Shown: piece by piece, positions 34,528 through 43,783 of the stretch | Position numbering within the stretch: the stretch's first letter is position 1 | Layout: each line of letters starts with the position of its first letter | From: Flavobacterium hydatis | GTDB lineage: Bacteria > Bacteroidota > Bacteroidia > Flavobacteriales > Flavobacteriaceae | Assembly: GCF_000737695.1 (NCBI RefSeq) | Contig: NZ_JPRM01000019.1 | Coordinates: forward strand, 1 to 64,000 | DNA length: 64,000 bases | Reading direction: 5' to 3' | The notes under the pieces: generated by a model | The model's database searches: none | Told to the model about the DNA's origin: nothing | What the model saw: only the letters and a program-made list of their open reading frames with translations | Position numbers and translations under genes: made by a program

Positions 34528-35220
34528 ATGAAAATAAATATACTTTTACTCTTATTTGTTATCCCCACATTTGCTCAAGAAGTCAATACATTTGATTTTG
34601 CTGTTATAAACTCAACTTTAATATCACCAAACATCGATCTTGATAAAGGACGAAGTGTTGTTGCGGGGAATAATGATGAATATTCGACCTATTTTCAGTA
34701 TGCTTTTGGAATGCGTTCGGATGATATTATTCTTGGTGCTGGCATTAATAAATCTGAAATCGACCGCACTTATATTGGGTATGTAGGTAAAATATTTGAG
34801 AATTTCAGAGCAACAATTGGTGTTGGTTACGTAGAATCACGGAGTGGCTATGATGGAACATTTACTGGTCTTAGCATTTCCTGGCATCCTAAAAACAATA
34901 CTTTTATTGGTGGAAGTTTAGAGAATTTGCATTCTACAAGTATGGATTATGAAACAGATGAAAGTTTTGATTACTATCAAAAAATGGCTCCAAAAGTATT
35001 TGCCAGCTACGAAATTGTTCCTCGTATAATAGTTTTTGGGCAATTGAGCAGTAGGGTGAATGATATTGCTTTAAAATACCAGATTGACCGTTTTTCAGTT
35101 GGAGGGTTTTACTCAGGACATGGAGTTGAGGGTATTTTTGGAACTCTCAATATTGGTAGATTTGCTTTTTCTTGCAGTACTACATTTGAAAAAGTAAATT
35201 TCGGTCTGAAGTTTCAGTAA
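34528..35220 (+). CDS. Hypothetical outer-membrane beta-barrel-like protein
   Basis: A 230-residue protein with a short signal peptide (MKINILLLLFVIPTFAQ). The mature part is a series of amphipathic strands with aromatic girdles and ends in the phenylalanine-bearing strand KVNFGLKFQ, which is typical of outer-membrane barrels. About 10-12 strands can be counted. No specific family is recognised. It ends 3 bp before the stop of the convergent MscS gene. Confidence 0.7.
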   Translation: MKINILLLLFVIPTFAQEVNTFDFAVINSTLISPNIDLDKGRSVVAGNNDEYSTYFQYAFGMRSDDIILGAGINKSEIDRTYIGYVGKIFENFRATIGVGYVESRSGYDGTFTGLSISWHPKNNTFIGGSLENLHSTSMDYETDESFDYYQKMAPKVFASYEIVPRIIVFGQLSSRVNDIALKYQIDRFSVGGFYSGHGVEGIFGTLNIGRFAFSCSTTFEKVNFGLKFQ

Positions 35221-35223
35221 TAA

Positions 35224-36066
35224 CTAGAGTTCTTTCTTTACCGTAACGACTTGTTGGGGGAACGGAATTTCTATTTTCTCGGCATCAAAACGATTTTTTA
35301 TACTGTGTAATAAATCACAATAAAGAATAAATCCATCCGTTGCATCTTTGGCCCAAGCCCAAACTTTTAAGTTTACGCTCGAATCTTTAAGCGCTACAAC
35401 TCTGGCAACAACAAGTGGCGCGTTATTTTTTTTGTTTGCAGCAGTTCGTGTATCTATAAAAAGAGGATGTTTGGCAACTTCATCTTTCATTATCGCCAAT
35501 GCTTTATCTATATCAGAATCATAACCAATCCCAATTTCGATTATTTTACAGCATTTAGAATCATTCATATTTGTGTTTAGAATAATCTGATTGCTTATTA
35601 CAGAGTTTGGAATTATAATACGGTTGTTCTCCATGTCTTTTAAAACAACTTGTCTTAAATTAATATCTTCGACTACACCGCTAAAAGTGTTGATTGTAAT
35701 TTTATCGTTTATTTTAAAGGGTTTAAAAATAACCAAAAATATCCCGCTCATAATATTGCTTAAAGCTTGTTGCGAAGCAAGTCCTGCAATGACCGAAATT
35801 ACTCCCGCACCTGCAAGCAATGAATGTCCTATGAGTTTAAATTCCGGAATTTGTATTAACGCGAATGCAATTCCTAGAATATAAACTACAGTAATTATTA
35901 AATGTTTTAAGAATTTATATCCTGTGCTATCAAAATCATTTACACCTAATCGGTGACGAATAAAGCGCATAAAAAGCTTATCGATTATAGTGGCTAATAT
36001 GATTGTTATAATCAGTATTATTACTATAGCAACAATTAATCTAAAGTCTTTTAAGAGGTTTATCAT
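35224..36066 (-). CDS. Small-conductance mechanosensitive channel (MscS family)
   Basis: A 280-residue inner-membrane channel that opens under membrane tension. Three N-terminal membrane helices are at about 8-28, 52-72 and 78-100. The pore helix TM3 has the Gly/Ala pattern AGAGVISVIAGLASQQALS, followed by the beta domain (IFKPFKINDKITI) and the C-terminal alpha/beta vestibule. The length is normal for a minimal MscS. It is convergent with the barrel protein gene. Confidence 0.93.
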   Translation of the reverse strand: MINLLKDFRLIVAIVIILIITIILATIIDKLFMRFIRHRLGVNDFDSTGYKFLKHLIITVVYILGIAFALIQIPEFKLIGHSLLAGAGVISVIAGLASQQALSNIMSGIFLVIFKPFKINDKITINTFSGVVEDINLRQVVLKDMENNRIIIPNSVISNQIILNTNMNDSKCCKIIEIGIGYDSDIDKALAIMKDEVAKHPLFIDTRTAANKKNNAPLVVARVVALKDSSVNLKVWAWAKDATDGFILYCDLLHSIKNRFDAEKIEIPFPQQVVTVKKEL

Positions 36067-36168
36067 TGGTTGATTTTTTTACCATTTAGATATTAAGTTA
36101 CATTAAGCAACAAAAGCTTAATTTTCTTAATGTCTTAATAGTTAAATTTTTTTAATGGAAACACAAAT

Positions 36169-36762
36169 TTAATTAAATTCAGAGAAATTAGAGGCTTTTA
36201 ATTCGTTCCAATCTTCTTTTATAATGCTATAATAAACATCGTCTTTACTTTTTCCGTCGGCATCGATATAATTATTTCTAAAAATGCCTTCTTTTTTTGC
36301 TCCGAGTTTTTCGATTGCTCTTTGGGATTTTAAATTCTCTAAATCGGCACTAAACTGGATTCGGCGAAAGCCAATATTTTCAAAACCAAAATTCAAAAGT
36401 TCGTGTTTACAAGCTTTATTTAATCCAGTTCCCTGAAATTCTGTTCCATACCACGTCCATCCAATTTCACATTTCTGACTTGCAGTATTAAGATATCCAT
36501 AACGCGTACTTCCTGCAATTTTATTGGTAAGTTTATCAATAATAAGAAAGGGATAACAAATTCCTGCTTCTTTTTGTTTGATGGTATTTGTGATATAATT
36601 CTCAAAATCAGTTTCGTCTTTTATATACATTCCCATGTATTTCCAAACTTCGTCATTATAAATGATTTCTTTAAGTTCTGTGTTTCGAATGTTTTCAAAG
36701 GGAATAAGAAGGACTCTTTCGTTCTCGAGTGTAATATTGGTTTTTAAAATTGAGGTATTCAT
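36169..36762 (-). CDS. GNAT-family N-acetyltransferase
   Basis: A 197-residue GNAT protein of the RimJ/RimL-like (Acetyltransf_3) type. It has ERVLLIPFENI near the start, EIGWTWYGTEFQGTGLNKAC as the acetyl-CoA loop, and FRRIQFSADLENLKSQRAIE plus EKLGAKKEGIFRNN near the end. The start at 36762 (MNTSILK) is preferred. A 50-residue upstream extension would run through an intergenic CGCAAAG repeat. The substrate could be a protein N-terminus or a small molecule. Confidence 0.88.
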   Translation of the reverse strand: MNTSILKTNITLENERVLLIPFENIRNTELKEIIYNDEVWKYMGMYIKDETDFENYITNTIKQKEAGICYPFLIIDKLTNKIAGSTRYGYLNTASQKCEIGWTWYGTEFQGTGLNKACKHELLNFGFENIGFRRIQFSADLENLKSQRAIEKLGAKKEGIFRNNYIDADGKSKDDVYYSIIKEDWNELKASNFSEFN

Positions 36763-36800
36763 TTTTGGTTTAATGGTTTGTCTGGTTAAGTTATTGCTAT

Positions 36801-36870
36801 TCTCGCAAAGGCGCAGAGACACGAAGAAAATGATTTTTAAGAAAAACTGCGTCTTTGCGTCTTTGCGAGA
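36801..36870. repeat. CGCAAAG-family inverted repeat
   Basis: TCTCGCAAAGGCGCAGAGAC pairs with GCGTCTTTGCGTCTTTGCGA; outermost TCTCGCAAAG / CTTTGCGAGA is perfect. It lies just upstream of the GNAT gene. Confidence 0.7.
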
Positions 36871-36927
36871 AAATTTAGAAACAAAGCTGAAAATTGCTTT
36901 TTTCTTATACAATAATTTGGAATAATT

Positions 36928-37377
36928 TTATTCTTGATCTTCGAAGTTGTCGTAGTACGTAAAATCTTTTGTTATCAATCCGTTTTCGATTGTAAAGATG
37001 GTACAAATAGGTAATTCGAAAGTCGAACCATCTTCGGCAGTTCCGCTAGAGACAAACTCTACAATTACATGTTTTTCTCCTGATGGATATACTTGAACTA
37101 CTTTGTCCTTTAAATCGGGGAAGATTTGGTTTAACTCACTGTATTTTTTTTCTATTTCGGCACGAGTTTGTTTTACAATTCCGATTCCTAAAGAAGGGTC
37201 TTTAAAATCGGCTGTTGGAGTATACATTTCGGACATTTTTTTCCAATCGTGATTGTTGAAATGAGTAAAATACTGTTTGACTAATTCGGTGTTTTTAGAA
37301 TCCATATTTTGTGGGTTTGGGTTATTACATGATATTAATGATACAATTGTTATAAGCACTACTATTACTTTTTTCAT
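36928..37377 (-). CDS. SnoaL/NTF2-like lipoprotein
   Basis: A 149-residue protein with a lipobox (SLISC, Cys17). The mature domain is a cone-shaped NTF2/SnoaL fold: LVKQYFTHFNNHDWKKMSEM, TADFKDPSLGIG, VQVYPSGEKHVIVEFVSSG and TIFTIENGLITKDFTYYDN. These proteins bind small ligands or act as polyketide-cyclase-like enzymes; ligand unknown. An envelope location follows from the lipobox. Confidence 0.83.
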   Translation of the reverse strand: MKKVIVVLITIVSLISCNNPNPQNMDSKNTELVKQYFTHFNNHDWKKMSEMYTPTADFKDPSLGIGIVKQTRAEIEKKYSELNQIFPDLKDKVVQVYPSGEKHVIVEFVSSGTAEDGSTFELPICTIFTIENGLITKDFTYYDNFEDQE

Positions 37378-37479
37378 AATTATGTTTTTTAAATTGATAC
37401 TATTTTACAAAGAACCTTATAATAAATCCACACAAAATATGGAGTTACCTATGCGTATTGATGAGGTATTAACAGAGTT

Positions 37480-37917
37480 TTAAAGCCCTACGAAGTCTTC
37501 ACTTTTTGGGAATATACTCAATGCTTCTATAGCTATTGATGGAGTAGGAGAAGCCAGTTTTCTTAGTTTTGTATCCATCCATGCACCATCAACAGTAATG
37601 GTTGCACAAAGTTTACCTTCTTCATTAATAAATTCATGCACTATAGACCAACGTGATGCATCCGGTTTCATCTTTGATGTTTTGGTATGGATTGAAATTT
37701 TATCAGAAAGTTTTATTTCTTTTCTAAAAACACATTCTTCTCTAAAAAGTACTGGTCCAAAGCTTTGTTCTTGCATTACTTTTAAAGTCAAGCCTAGTTG
37801 TTCTAAGATTTCGATACGATGTTGTGCGCCAAAATCATAATAAGCACTATGACGTAAGTGAAAATTAGGGTCTAGATCAGACCAACGGAAAGACAATTCT
37901 TTACTAAATGAAACCAT
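37480..37917 (-). CDS. Acyl-CoA thioesterase, hot-dog fold
   Basis: A 145-residue single hot-dog protein of the 4-hydroxybenzoyl-CoA/YbgC thioesterase type. The N-terminus has FRWSDLDPNFHLRHSAYYDF, where Asp in SDLD and the Tyr of AYYDF lie at the usual catalytic and dimer positions. The start at 37917 (MVSFSKEL) is chosen over an upstream ATG 48 bp away, whose 16 extra residues are basic and unlike the family. It would cleave acyl-CoA; acyl chain unknown. Confidence 0.85.
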   Translation of the reverse strand: MVSFSKELSFRWSDLDPNFHLRHSAYYDFGAQHRIEILEQLGLTLKVMQEQSFGPVLFREECVFRKEIKLSDKISIHTKTSKMKPDASRWSIVHEFINEEGKLCATITVDGAWMDTKLRKLASPTPSIAIEALSIFPKSEDFVGL

Positions 37918-38174
37918 TTTAATTCTATTTTTTATAGTTATTTTCGATGTATTGCCAATAATCAATCGATTATTTGAAGAAATACATTTTTTGTGAGCAT
38001 CGAAAATACGAATAAAATTTTAAAAGTGTTAGTTGCAGTAGTTAAAGTATAATTAGTAGAAAATGATTTTGTGATATTATTTTGAAGAGATTATTGCAAC
38101 TAATGTTGAATAGTTTTTTGTCACAAACTACACGAATTTCCGTGAATTAATTTAAATTGGAGGGAATTCTGATA

Positions 38175-38777
38175 TTAGTAAAACTCAGTTGTAAATGGGG
38201 TAAAATCCTGTAGTTTTGGTAATGGTCGTATTAGAACTTTCTTTTGTTTTTTGGTAGGTTTTTCGTCGCTATCATCGTAACGTTCGGTGGTAGTTACTCG
38301 TATTCCGGTTGATAAATTAAAATCGACCATTCCCATTGTTCCCTGTCCATCTGAATATGTTTGTGAAAAACCGATTAATTCAAAGTTATTATTCTGATAG
38401 CGAAATTTATGTTCGAAATTACCTCTTGTTAGTTCGTTTTTAATAGTAAGGATTCCTTTTTCGATGGTGATATCATAAAAGGAATTTCCGTTGTAATAAC
38501 CGTTTCTTCCGTCGGGATATTGTGGATCAATGGCTTTTGTTGTTGAAACGATTAACTTAAAAGTTCCGTTTGGTTGCGCAAAGAATACGTCTAGTTTATA
38601 AGGTGCTTTTGAGTTTATAGTATCTTGAGTTACTACAACTAAATCGGCTAAATTATCTTTGTTTAAATCTCCTTTTACTTTTTTGATCTGAACTATAAAT
38701 TTATCTTTTGAGATGCTTTTTTGAGCCACCAATGTTGATGAAATAAGAATAAAAAGAAGTATTATTATTTTGTTCAT
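38175..38777 (-). CDS. Exported FG-GAP/VCBS-like protein
   Basis: A 200-residue protein with a signal peptide (FILISSTLVAQ). The region KVKGDLNKDNLADLVVVTQD is an FG-GAP-like calcium loop seen in VCBS-repeat proteins. The remainder (LDVFFAQPNGTFKLIVSTTK, YYNGNSFYDITIEKGILTIK) aligns in layout with the lipoprotein at 39875, so the two are probably related. The start at 38777 places the signal peptide correctly; an ATG 24 bp upstream is possible. Function unknown. Confidence 0.75.
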   Translation of the reverse strand: MNKIIILLFILISSTLVAQKSISKDKFIVQIKKVKGDLNKDNLADLVVVTQDTINSKAPYKLDVFFAQPNGTFKLIVSTTKAIDPQYPDGRNGYYNGNSFYDITIEKGILTIKNELTRGNFEHKFRYQNNNFELIGFSQTYSDGQGTMGMVDFNLSTGIRVTTTERYDDSDEKPTKKQKKVLIRPLPKLQDFTPFTTEFY

Positions 38778-39017
38778 GGTGTTTTTGTAGAAAGATTTCA
38801 TCGTAATTATATGTGGGATATAATTAATTTAAACACATAGAGACATAGGTTTTTATTCTCTAAAAAAGACGTTTCACTTATTAAAATACACAAAACTAAC
38901 TATGTAAAAGAATGTATTTCTTTATGAATTCTTTTATGCCTAATAACTATGTTTCTATGTGTTAGATAGGTTTTTACGAATTATAATCAACGGATTACTG
39001 TAAAATGTTCTATGTTA

Positions 39018-39812
39018 TTATGGTTCGTCGCACTCTGAAGTTACTTTTATAAACAGTTTGGCAAATTCTTTTGCCATAGTACCATCATCATTTATCTTGA
39101 ATGCTGCCGCATTAGCACAATTCCACCAACCATACGTCATTAATTCTAGTTTAGCATTTAGGACTCTGTCTTTAGAATTATATTTTTCCAGATGCCTTTT
39201 CATGAATTCTTGCGGACTACCATTATTCTTTTTTTGCTTTTCAGCCAAATTATTCCAGGTTTTCAGCATTAAAATGGAATCATTAGATGTTAATGCTTTT
39301 GTATATTCTGTACAATTTTTAGAGAATCGGTTGTTAAGTAAAACTGAAGGATTGGAATAGGCCTCGATAGCTATTTTTTTTAGTTCGTAGGTATCCTTCA
39401 ATTCATGTAACTTCTCTGCTTTTAGTTTTTCCCAATACGGTGATGAAACTATTTTTTTGTCATAAGAAGCTTTTATTTCGTTGTATTCTGCTGTTAAATC
39501 AGAAAGACTTAGTTTATCGATTTCGTCTTGAGAACTCGGGCTTGAATTGGTGCTTAAATTACCGCCTGAGTGAGTAAACCATAAAGCGTAGGTATTTTTT
39601 AATTCTTCTTCGGTGTATTTTTCGGAGTCATATGTTCCTGTATTTGCACATAGCTCAGTGTCCCATTTAAAAATGGCAGTTTTACCGCTTGTGGTACTGT
39701 TTTCTGTAGTAGAGGTTGTGGTTTCTTCTTTTTCGTCTGTTTGTTTTTTTTGTTTATCTGAGCAAGATAATAAGAGTATTGTACTTAAGAATACTAATAG
39801 GGTTTGTTTCAT
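39018..39812 (-). CDS. Hypothetical lipoprotein
   Basis: A 264-residue lipoprotein (ILLLSC, Cys17) with a Thr/Ser-rich linker at 25-45 and a largely helical mature domain. It has a few scattered Cys residues (in ELCANTG, SKNCTEY, WWNCANA and SECDEP) that might form disulfides. I do not recognise a family. It has separate spacing from its neighbours, which are also envelope proteins. Confidence 0.7.
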   Translation of the reverse strand: MKQTLLVFLSTILLLSCSDKQKKQTDEKEETTTSTTENSTTSGKTAIFKWDTELCANTGTYDSEKYTEEELKNTYALWFTHSGGNLSTNSSPSSQDEIDKLSLSDLTAEYNEIKASYDKKIVSSPYWEKLKAEKLHELKDTYELKKIAIEAYSNPSVLLNNRFSKNCTEYTKALTSNDSILMLKTWNNLAEKQKKNNGSPQEFMKRHLEKYNSKDRVLNAKLELMTYGWWNCANAAAFKINDDGTMAKEFAKLFIKVTSECDEP

Positions 39813-39874
39813 TGGGTAATAATTAAATATAAAACTTAGCTTTTAATAATTCGAATTTAATACTATTTTTAATA

Positions 39875-40582
39875 TCATTTGTTATTATAGATGTTGAATT
39901 TTTCAAACGAAATTTCTCCAAAGTCCTTTACTGTTTTTAGTTTCTCATAATCAACAACTAAGGCTTCGGCATTTTTATCATTGCCGTCATTAAGTTTGTA
40001 GTTTACGAGATGGTCTTTGTATAGGAACCAATTATTTTTGGCTTTGTTATATTTAAATGTAGTAATATGTTCCCAATGATGTCCTCCTGAAACGCCGTGT
40101 TCTATAGAGAAATAACCATTTTTTATTGTTATTCCTGTAAACGGATCTCCAAAAAGTCCGCCGCAATCTATACAATATACAGCATCATTATTTTGATACG
40201 CCAGTTTGTAAGTGCCGTCTTTTTGTCCTAACAGGATAAGTAGTGGTCTTTTATCAGGTTTGTTTTCGGCAAAGTTAGATGTTGATGCTTCGCTGCTTTT
40301 GCGAAGAACCAAAATAGCATCAGTATATTCATCAAGATTAAGGTTTCCTGACTCGATGCTTATAACGCTATATCCTTTTGGAACAAACGCTTTTAAGTCT
40401 TGGTCTAAACTATCAATGGAGTCATTAAAGGTTTGATGTTTCTCTATCGAATCGGTTTTAATTTCTTCTTTTTGAATAGAGTCGGTTTTAGACTCTAATT
40501 TATCGATTGCTTTTTCTTTTGTAGTATGATTGCAAGAAAAAAGTATTAATGATGCTAGTAGGAGGAATGCAGTATTTTTCAT
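39875..40582 (-). CDS. Hypothetical lipoprotein with VCBS-like loop
   Basis: A 235-residue lipoprotein (LILFSC, Cys17 from the chosen start at 40582). After a Lys/Glu/Asp-rich linker it has the loop SGNLNLDEYTDAILVLRK, then RPLLILLGQKDGTYKLA, YCIDCGG and GITIKNGYFSIEHGVSGGHH. The layout matches the exported protein at 38175. The CIDC pair could bind metal or form a disulfide. Function unknown. Confidence 0.75.
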   Translation of the reverse strand: MKNTAFLLLASLILFSCNHTTKEKAIDKLESKTDSIQKEEIKTDSIEKHQTFNDSIDSLDQDLKAFVPKGYSVISIESGNLNLDEYTDAILVLRKSSEASTSNFAENKPDKRPLLILLGQKDGTYKLAYQNNDAVYCIDCGGLFGDPFTGITIKNGYFSIEHGVSGGHHWEHITTFKYNKAKNNWFLYKDHLVNYKLNDGNDKNAEALVVDYEKLKTVKDFGEISFEKFNIYNNK

Positions 40583-40605
40583 TGGTTTTATCAATGTTTT
40601 TAATT

Positions 40606-41016
40606 CTAAGAAAAGTTTAAGAGACTGTCTAAATTATGCCAGTCATGATAACAGTTACCTTGACAATATGTATTTCTTCTTTCGGTGTCCGAGATTTTAA
40701 ATATCGAAATTAATGTAATAAAGGTCTTTTTTATTTCATAATCAGGGAGTAACTCAATCTTATCCAAAGCAACTTTTAGGTTCTTATGTGTTTTTAAAAG
40801 AACAATAGCTGTTGCCGTTGGTTTTAAAGGTATTAATTGAATTGCCTTATTGAATGTTTCTTCGTTAGGATGAGATTGTATTAGACACTGGCTTGTCCAT
40901 CTAATAATTTTTCTTTGAATTTGAGTATCAAAATCATTAAACCAATCCAAAATTTGCTCAAGATTGATTCTTTCTTGAGCAAACTTATTAATCATTATGT
41001 CTTTTACTGTAAGCAA
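40606..41016 (-). CDS. DUF5958-like protein
   Basis: A 136-residue soluble helical protein. The pattern INKFAQERINLEQILDWFND, a tryptophan-containing middle helix and LIPLKPTATAIVLLK resembles DUF5958 proteins, which I recall as small proteins of unknown role found in accessory regions. A second in-frame ATG (MINKFAQ) may be the true start. It is 23 bp upstream of the lipoprotein gene at 39875. Confidence 0.6.
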   Translation of the reverse strand: MLTVKDIMINKFAQERINLEQILDWFNDFDTQIQRKIIRWTSQCLIQSHPNEETFNKAIQLIPLKPTATAIVLLKTHKNLKVALDKIELLPDYEIKKTFITLISIFKISDTERRNTYCQGNCYHDWHNLDSLLNFS

Positions 41017-41039
41017 ACTTATTTTTTTAAGAATATGTT

Positions 41040-41681
41040 CTATTTTTTCTTGATTTCTTGGGCTATTTTAAGGATATCCCACCATTTTTTCTCGGAACTT
41101 GGTTTTGGATTGTCTAAAATCGTTTCTCCGTTAAAGTTCAAAATGTATTCATTAGATTCAAAGTCGAATAAATGAATTTGATTATTTTCTATCTTAAATT
41201 CTGTTTTTCCTTCTGGGTTTACCCAAATATTTCTTCCTCCAAAACTCCATATTGTCTCTCCACTTTTGGTTATTCTTTTAATATCGAGTTCTCCGTGGAT
41301 AATAAAATCTTCTTCGACTTTATGAATGGAAAAATTGGTTATAAAATCTATTTCTTTTCGCCATATTAAATTTAGGCTTGGTATTTCTAGGCAATATACT
41401 TTATTGGTAACGCAAATCCAGATTTTATCATCTTCGATTATAAATGATTTTTCGGTTATTGCAGTTGTACCGCCGCTTTCGCAAATTATGGCACTTGCAA
41501 TTGTATTACCTGATTCTTTGATAATAATTCCGCATTTGCTGGTTGGGTAAAATTTATCTTCGCTACTTTTTCCCTGAAAGAAAACTTTATCGTAAACTTT
41601 TAAATTATCAGCCGAGTTTATCGTGTAATTGATGTCGTTTATGACTTCAATTTGATAATTATTATAGTTAAGTTTTACCAT
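41040..41681 (-). CDS. Hypothetical beta-rich protein
   Basis: A 213-residue soluble protein without signal peptide, made of short strands resembling part of a WD/PQQ-type propeller (KIWICVTNKVYCLEIPSLNL, ETIWSFGGRNIWVNPEG, NQIHLFDFESNEYIL). It ends in a basic helix. I do not recognise a family. It lies 23 bp before the DUF5958-like gene and both may belong to a small accessory cluster. Confidence 0.65.
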   Translation of the reverse strand: MVKLNYNNYQIEVINDINYTINSADNLKVYDKVFFQGKSSEDKFYPTSKCGIIIKESGNTIASAIICESGGTTAITEKSFIIEDDKIWICVTNKVYCLEIPSLNLIWRKEIDFITNFSIHKVEEDFIIHGELDIKRITKSGETIWSFGGRNIWVNPEGKTEFKIENNQIHLFDFESNEYILNFNGETILDNPKPSSEKKWWDILKIAQEIKKK

Positions 41682-41809
41682 TTATTATTTTATTGCTAAG
41701 GTAGTTTATTACTGTTTTAAATGCTTAATATAAATGAATTAAAATATATGGGCTGTAATAAAAAATCTATCGATTCATATAAAATAGTAAGATTATCTCT
41801 TAGAAATGA

Positions 41810-43069
41810 TTATTCTCCTTTTAAGTTTACTTTTTTAACTATCCACGGTAATGTAAGTCCTTGCCCAATAAGGGTTAATAATACTACGGCTACTGATATA
41901 AATATTATGGCGCTTCGCTCAGGAAACGGACTTCCGTCTTCGAGGGTTTTGGGTAATCCCATTGCGATGGCTAGCGAAACGATGCCGCGCATTCCTGACC
42001 AACTTATAATAAAGCTATTCTTAGAATCGAGTAGGGCTTGTTCGCTAACTTTTCTTCTTTTTTTGCCGTTGTTCTGAAATGCTTTCTGCAGGTTTATTTT
42101 TTGCAGAAATATCCTTGTCATTCGTATCAATAATGCTACGATTGTTATGATTACGGCATAACCTATGTAGGGTAATATAAGTCCATTATCGATGTTTTTT
42201 AGAATATACGGAAAGTTGAGTCCGATTAGGATAAAGATTAATCCGTTTAGGAGGAAAATTATAATATCCCATAATCCTTTGGATTGGTTTTTTAGACTTT
42301 CGGGGAAGATTTTGTTGCTAAAACGTGCTATTGCAAGTCCTAATATTACTACGGCGATAACTCCTGAAACATGCAGGTGCTCGGCAATCAGATAGGTAAC
42401 AAAGGGCATTAATAGCATGAAGCTTATAGTGACTATTGGGTTTTTATGTACTCGCTTGAGTACAAATGCCAGTATTTTTCCCATCGTAAAACCTACTAGA
42501 AATCCGCCACCTAATAATAGTATAAATTGTAATGTTGCTTCCCATATTATAAATGAATATCCTAATGCTGCTGCAACCGCAAAGCGATAAGCTACTAAAG
42601 CCGAAGCATCGTTGATAAGGCTTTCGCCCTCAAGAATTGTTATGGTTTTGTGTGATAGTCCTAACCCTTTGGTAATACTCATGGCAGCAACTGCATCGGT
42701 TGCAGAGAGTATAGAGCCTAGTACAAATGCTAGTGGCCATGTCATTCCTGGTATCATATAACGGGCTACTACGGCTATCCAAAACGTGGTAAGAAATACT
42801 AAGGGTATTGCGAGCGTACCTATTGTATGAAGATTGGTCTTAAAATCTTTTGGTGATATATTAAATGAGGCATCGTATAATAATGGTGGCAGGAAGAGTA
42901 GGAAAATGATCTCGGGATTAATTTCTATCTCAGGAATTCCGGGAATGAATCCTATGGCTATGCCCACAATAACTAATAAAATAGGATAGGGGAGTTTTAT
43001 TTGCTCGGCAAGAACAGAAAGCCCTATTACTATTGCTAGTATAATTATGATGATGCTGTAGTTTTCCAT
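41810..43069 (-). CDS. Na+/H+ antiporter, CPA1 (NhaP) type
   Basis: A 419-residue inner-membrane cation:proton antiporter with about 12 membrane segments. Typical blocks are LLFLPPLLYDASFNI (about 56-70), SILSATDAVAAMSI with the TDxVA-type ion site, GESLINDASALVAYRFAV with the essential acidic ND pair, and SWSGMRGIVSLAIAM near the end. It exports Na+ or K+ for protons. It lacks the long cytoplasmic tail seen in some relatives. Confidence 0.93.
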   Translation of the reverse strand: MENYSIIIIILAIVIGLSVLAEQIKLPYPILLVIVGIAIGFIPGIPEIEINPEIIFLLFLPPLLYDASFNISPKDFKTNLHTIGTLAIPLVFLTTFWIAVVARYMIPGMTWPLAFVLGSILSATDAVAAMSITKGLGLSHKTITILEGESLINDASALVAYRFAVAAALGYSFIIWEATLQFILLLGGGFLVGFTMGKILAFVLKRVHKNPIVTISFMLLMPFVTYLIAEHLHVSGVIAVVILGLAIARFSNKIFPESLKNQSKGLWDIIIFLLNGLIFILIGLNFPYILKNIDNGLILPYIGYAVIITIVALLIRMTRIFLQKINLQKAFQNNGKKRRKVSEQALLDSKNSFIISWSGMRGIVSLAIAMGLPKTLEDGSPFPERSAIIFISVAVVLLTLIGQGLTLPWIVKKVNLKGE

Positions 43070-43106
43070 TTTTGTTTTTACTAAATGATATTATAGTTAA
43101 TTTTTA

Positions 43107-43670
43107 TTAGTCGAAGTCATACCATCTTGGGAGATCTTCATTTTCTGAAAGGTCATTTGTTGGGAATATTTTACTAAGGCGATAAATCATTTCTACTTTG
43201 ATAATAGGATCTTCTGAATTTTCGGCTAAATCTTTTATTACATCAATAGCTTCTTTAGTTCCTATGCATCTTAGAGCGTGTCCGCACTGATTAATAAATT
43301 GCCCTGTTCCAGTGCAATAAGCTTCCAGGGAATCATACTTTTGTTGCATTGCAATTTTAATTACAGGGACGCTGGATGGATGTTCTCTTCTTTGCAGATC
43401 GTGAATAATATCATTGTATTCTGAATGCCAAGGCTCTAATAGTAATTTGTGAAATAAGTCGATGTGTTCATCATTTTCTTCCAAAATCCAAAGCAACCAA
43501 ATACAAAAATTAACATCTTTGCTATTTTTTGAAGCTATTATATTTTCTACTATTTTTCGTCCCTCATGATATTGAGATTCTTTAGGAAAAGGAAGTTTTT
43601 TAATTAGTTCTTCCCTTGTGATCCTTCTCATTTGATAATCTCCAATATCGTTTTTTAGTTTTTCTATCAT
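43107..43670 (-). CDS. Hypothetical HEAT-repeat-like protein
   Basis: A 187-residue helical protein with HEAT-like pairs (LHR-type GTKEAIDVIKDLAENSEDPI, EMIYRLSKIFPTNDL, PSSVPVIKIAMQQ) and several tryptophans in FCIWLLWILEEN. Family unrecognised. Such short helical-repeat proteins often occur as immunity or adaptor proteins in accessory DNA, but no toxin is seen here. Confidence 0.65.
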   Translation of the reverse strand: MIEKLKNDIGDYQMRRITREELIKKLPFPKESQYHEGRKIVENIIASKNSKDVNFCIWLLWILEENDEHIDLFHKLLLEPWHSEYNDIIHDLQRREHPSSVPVIKIAMQQKYDSLEAYCTGTGQFINQCGHALRCIGTKEAIDVIKDLAENSEDPIIKVEMIYRLSKIFPTNDLSENEDLPRWYDFD

Positions 43671-43783
43671 TTGTTTAATTGTGAAACGTCAATTTAAGAT
43701 TTGGTGTTTTTATTTTATGTTAAATTTTAGTTTCATTTTTTTATGGGTTAATATTTCTAATCTATTTGTAGGTATTCGTATTT

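Noticed and set aside
36763..36912. N-terminal extension of the GNAT protein
   Set aside because: It runs through a CGCAAAG intergenic palindrome, so it is not protein-coding.
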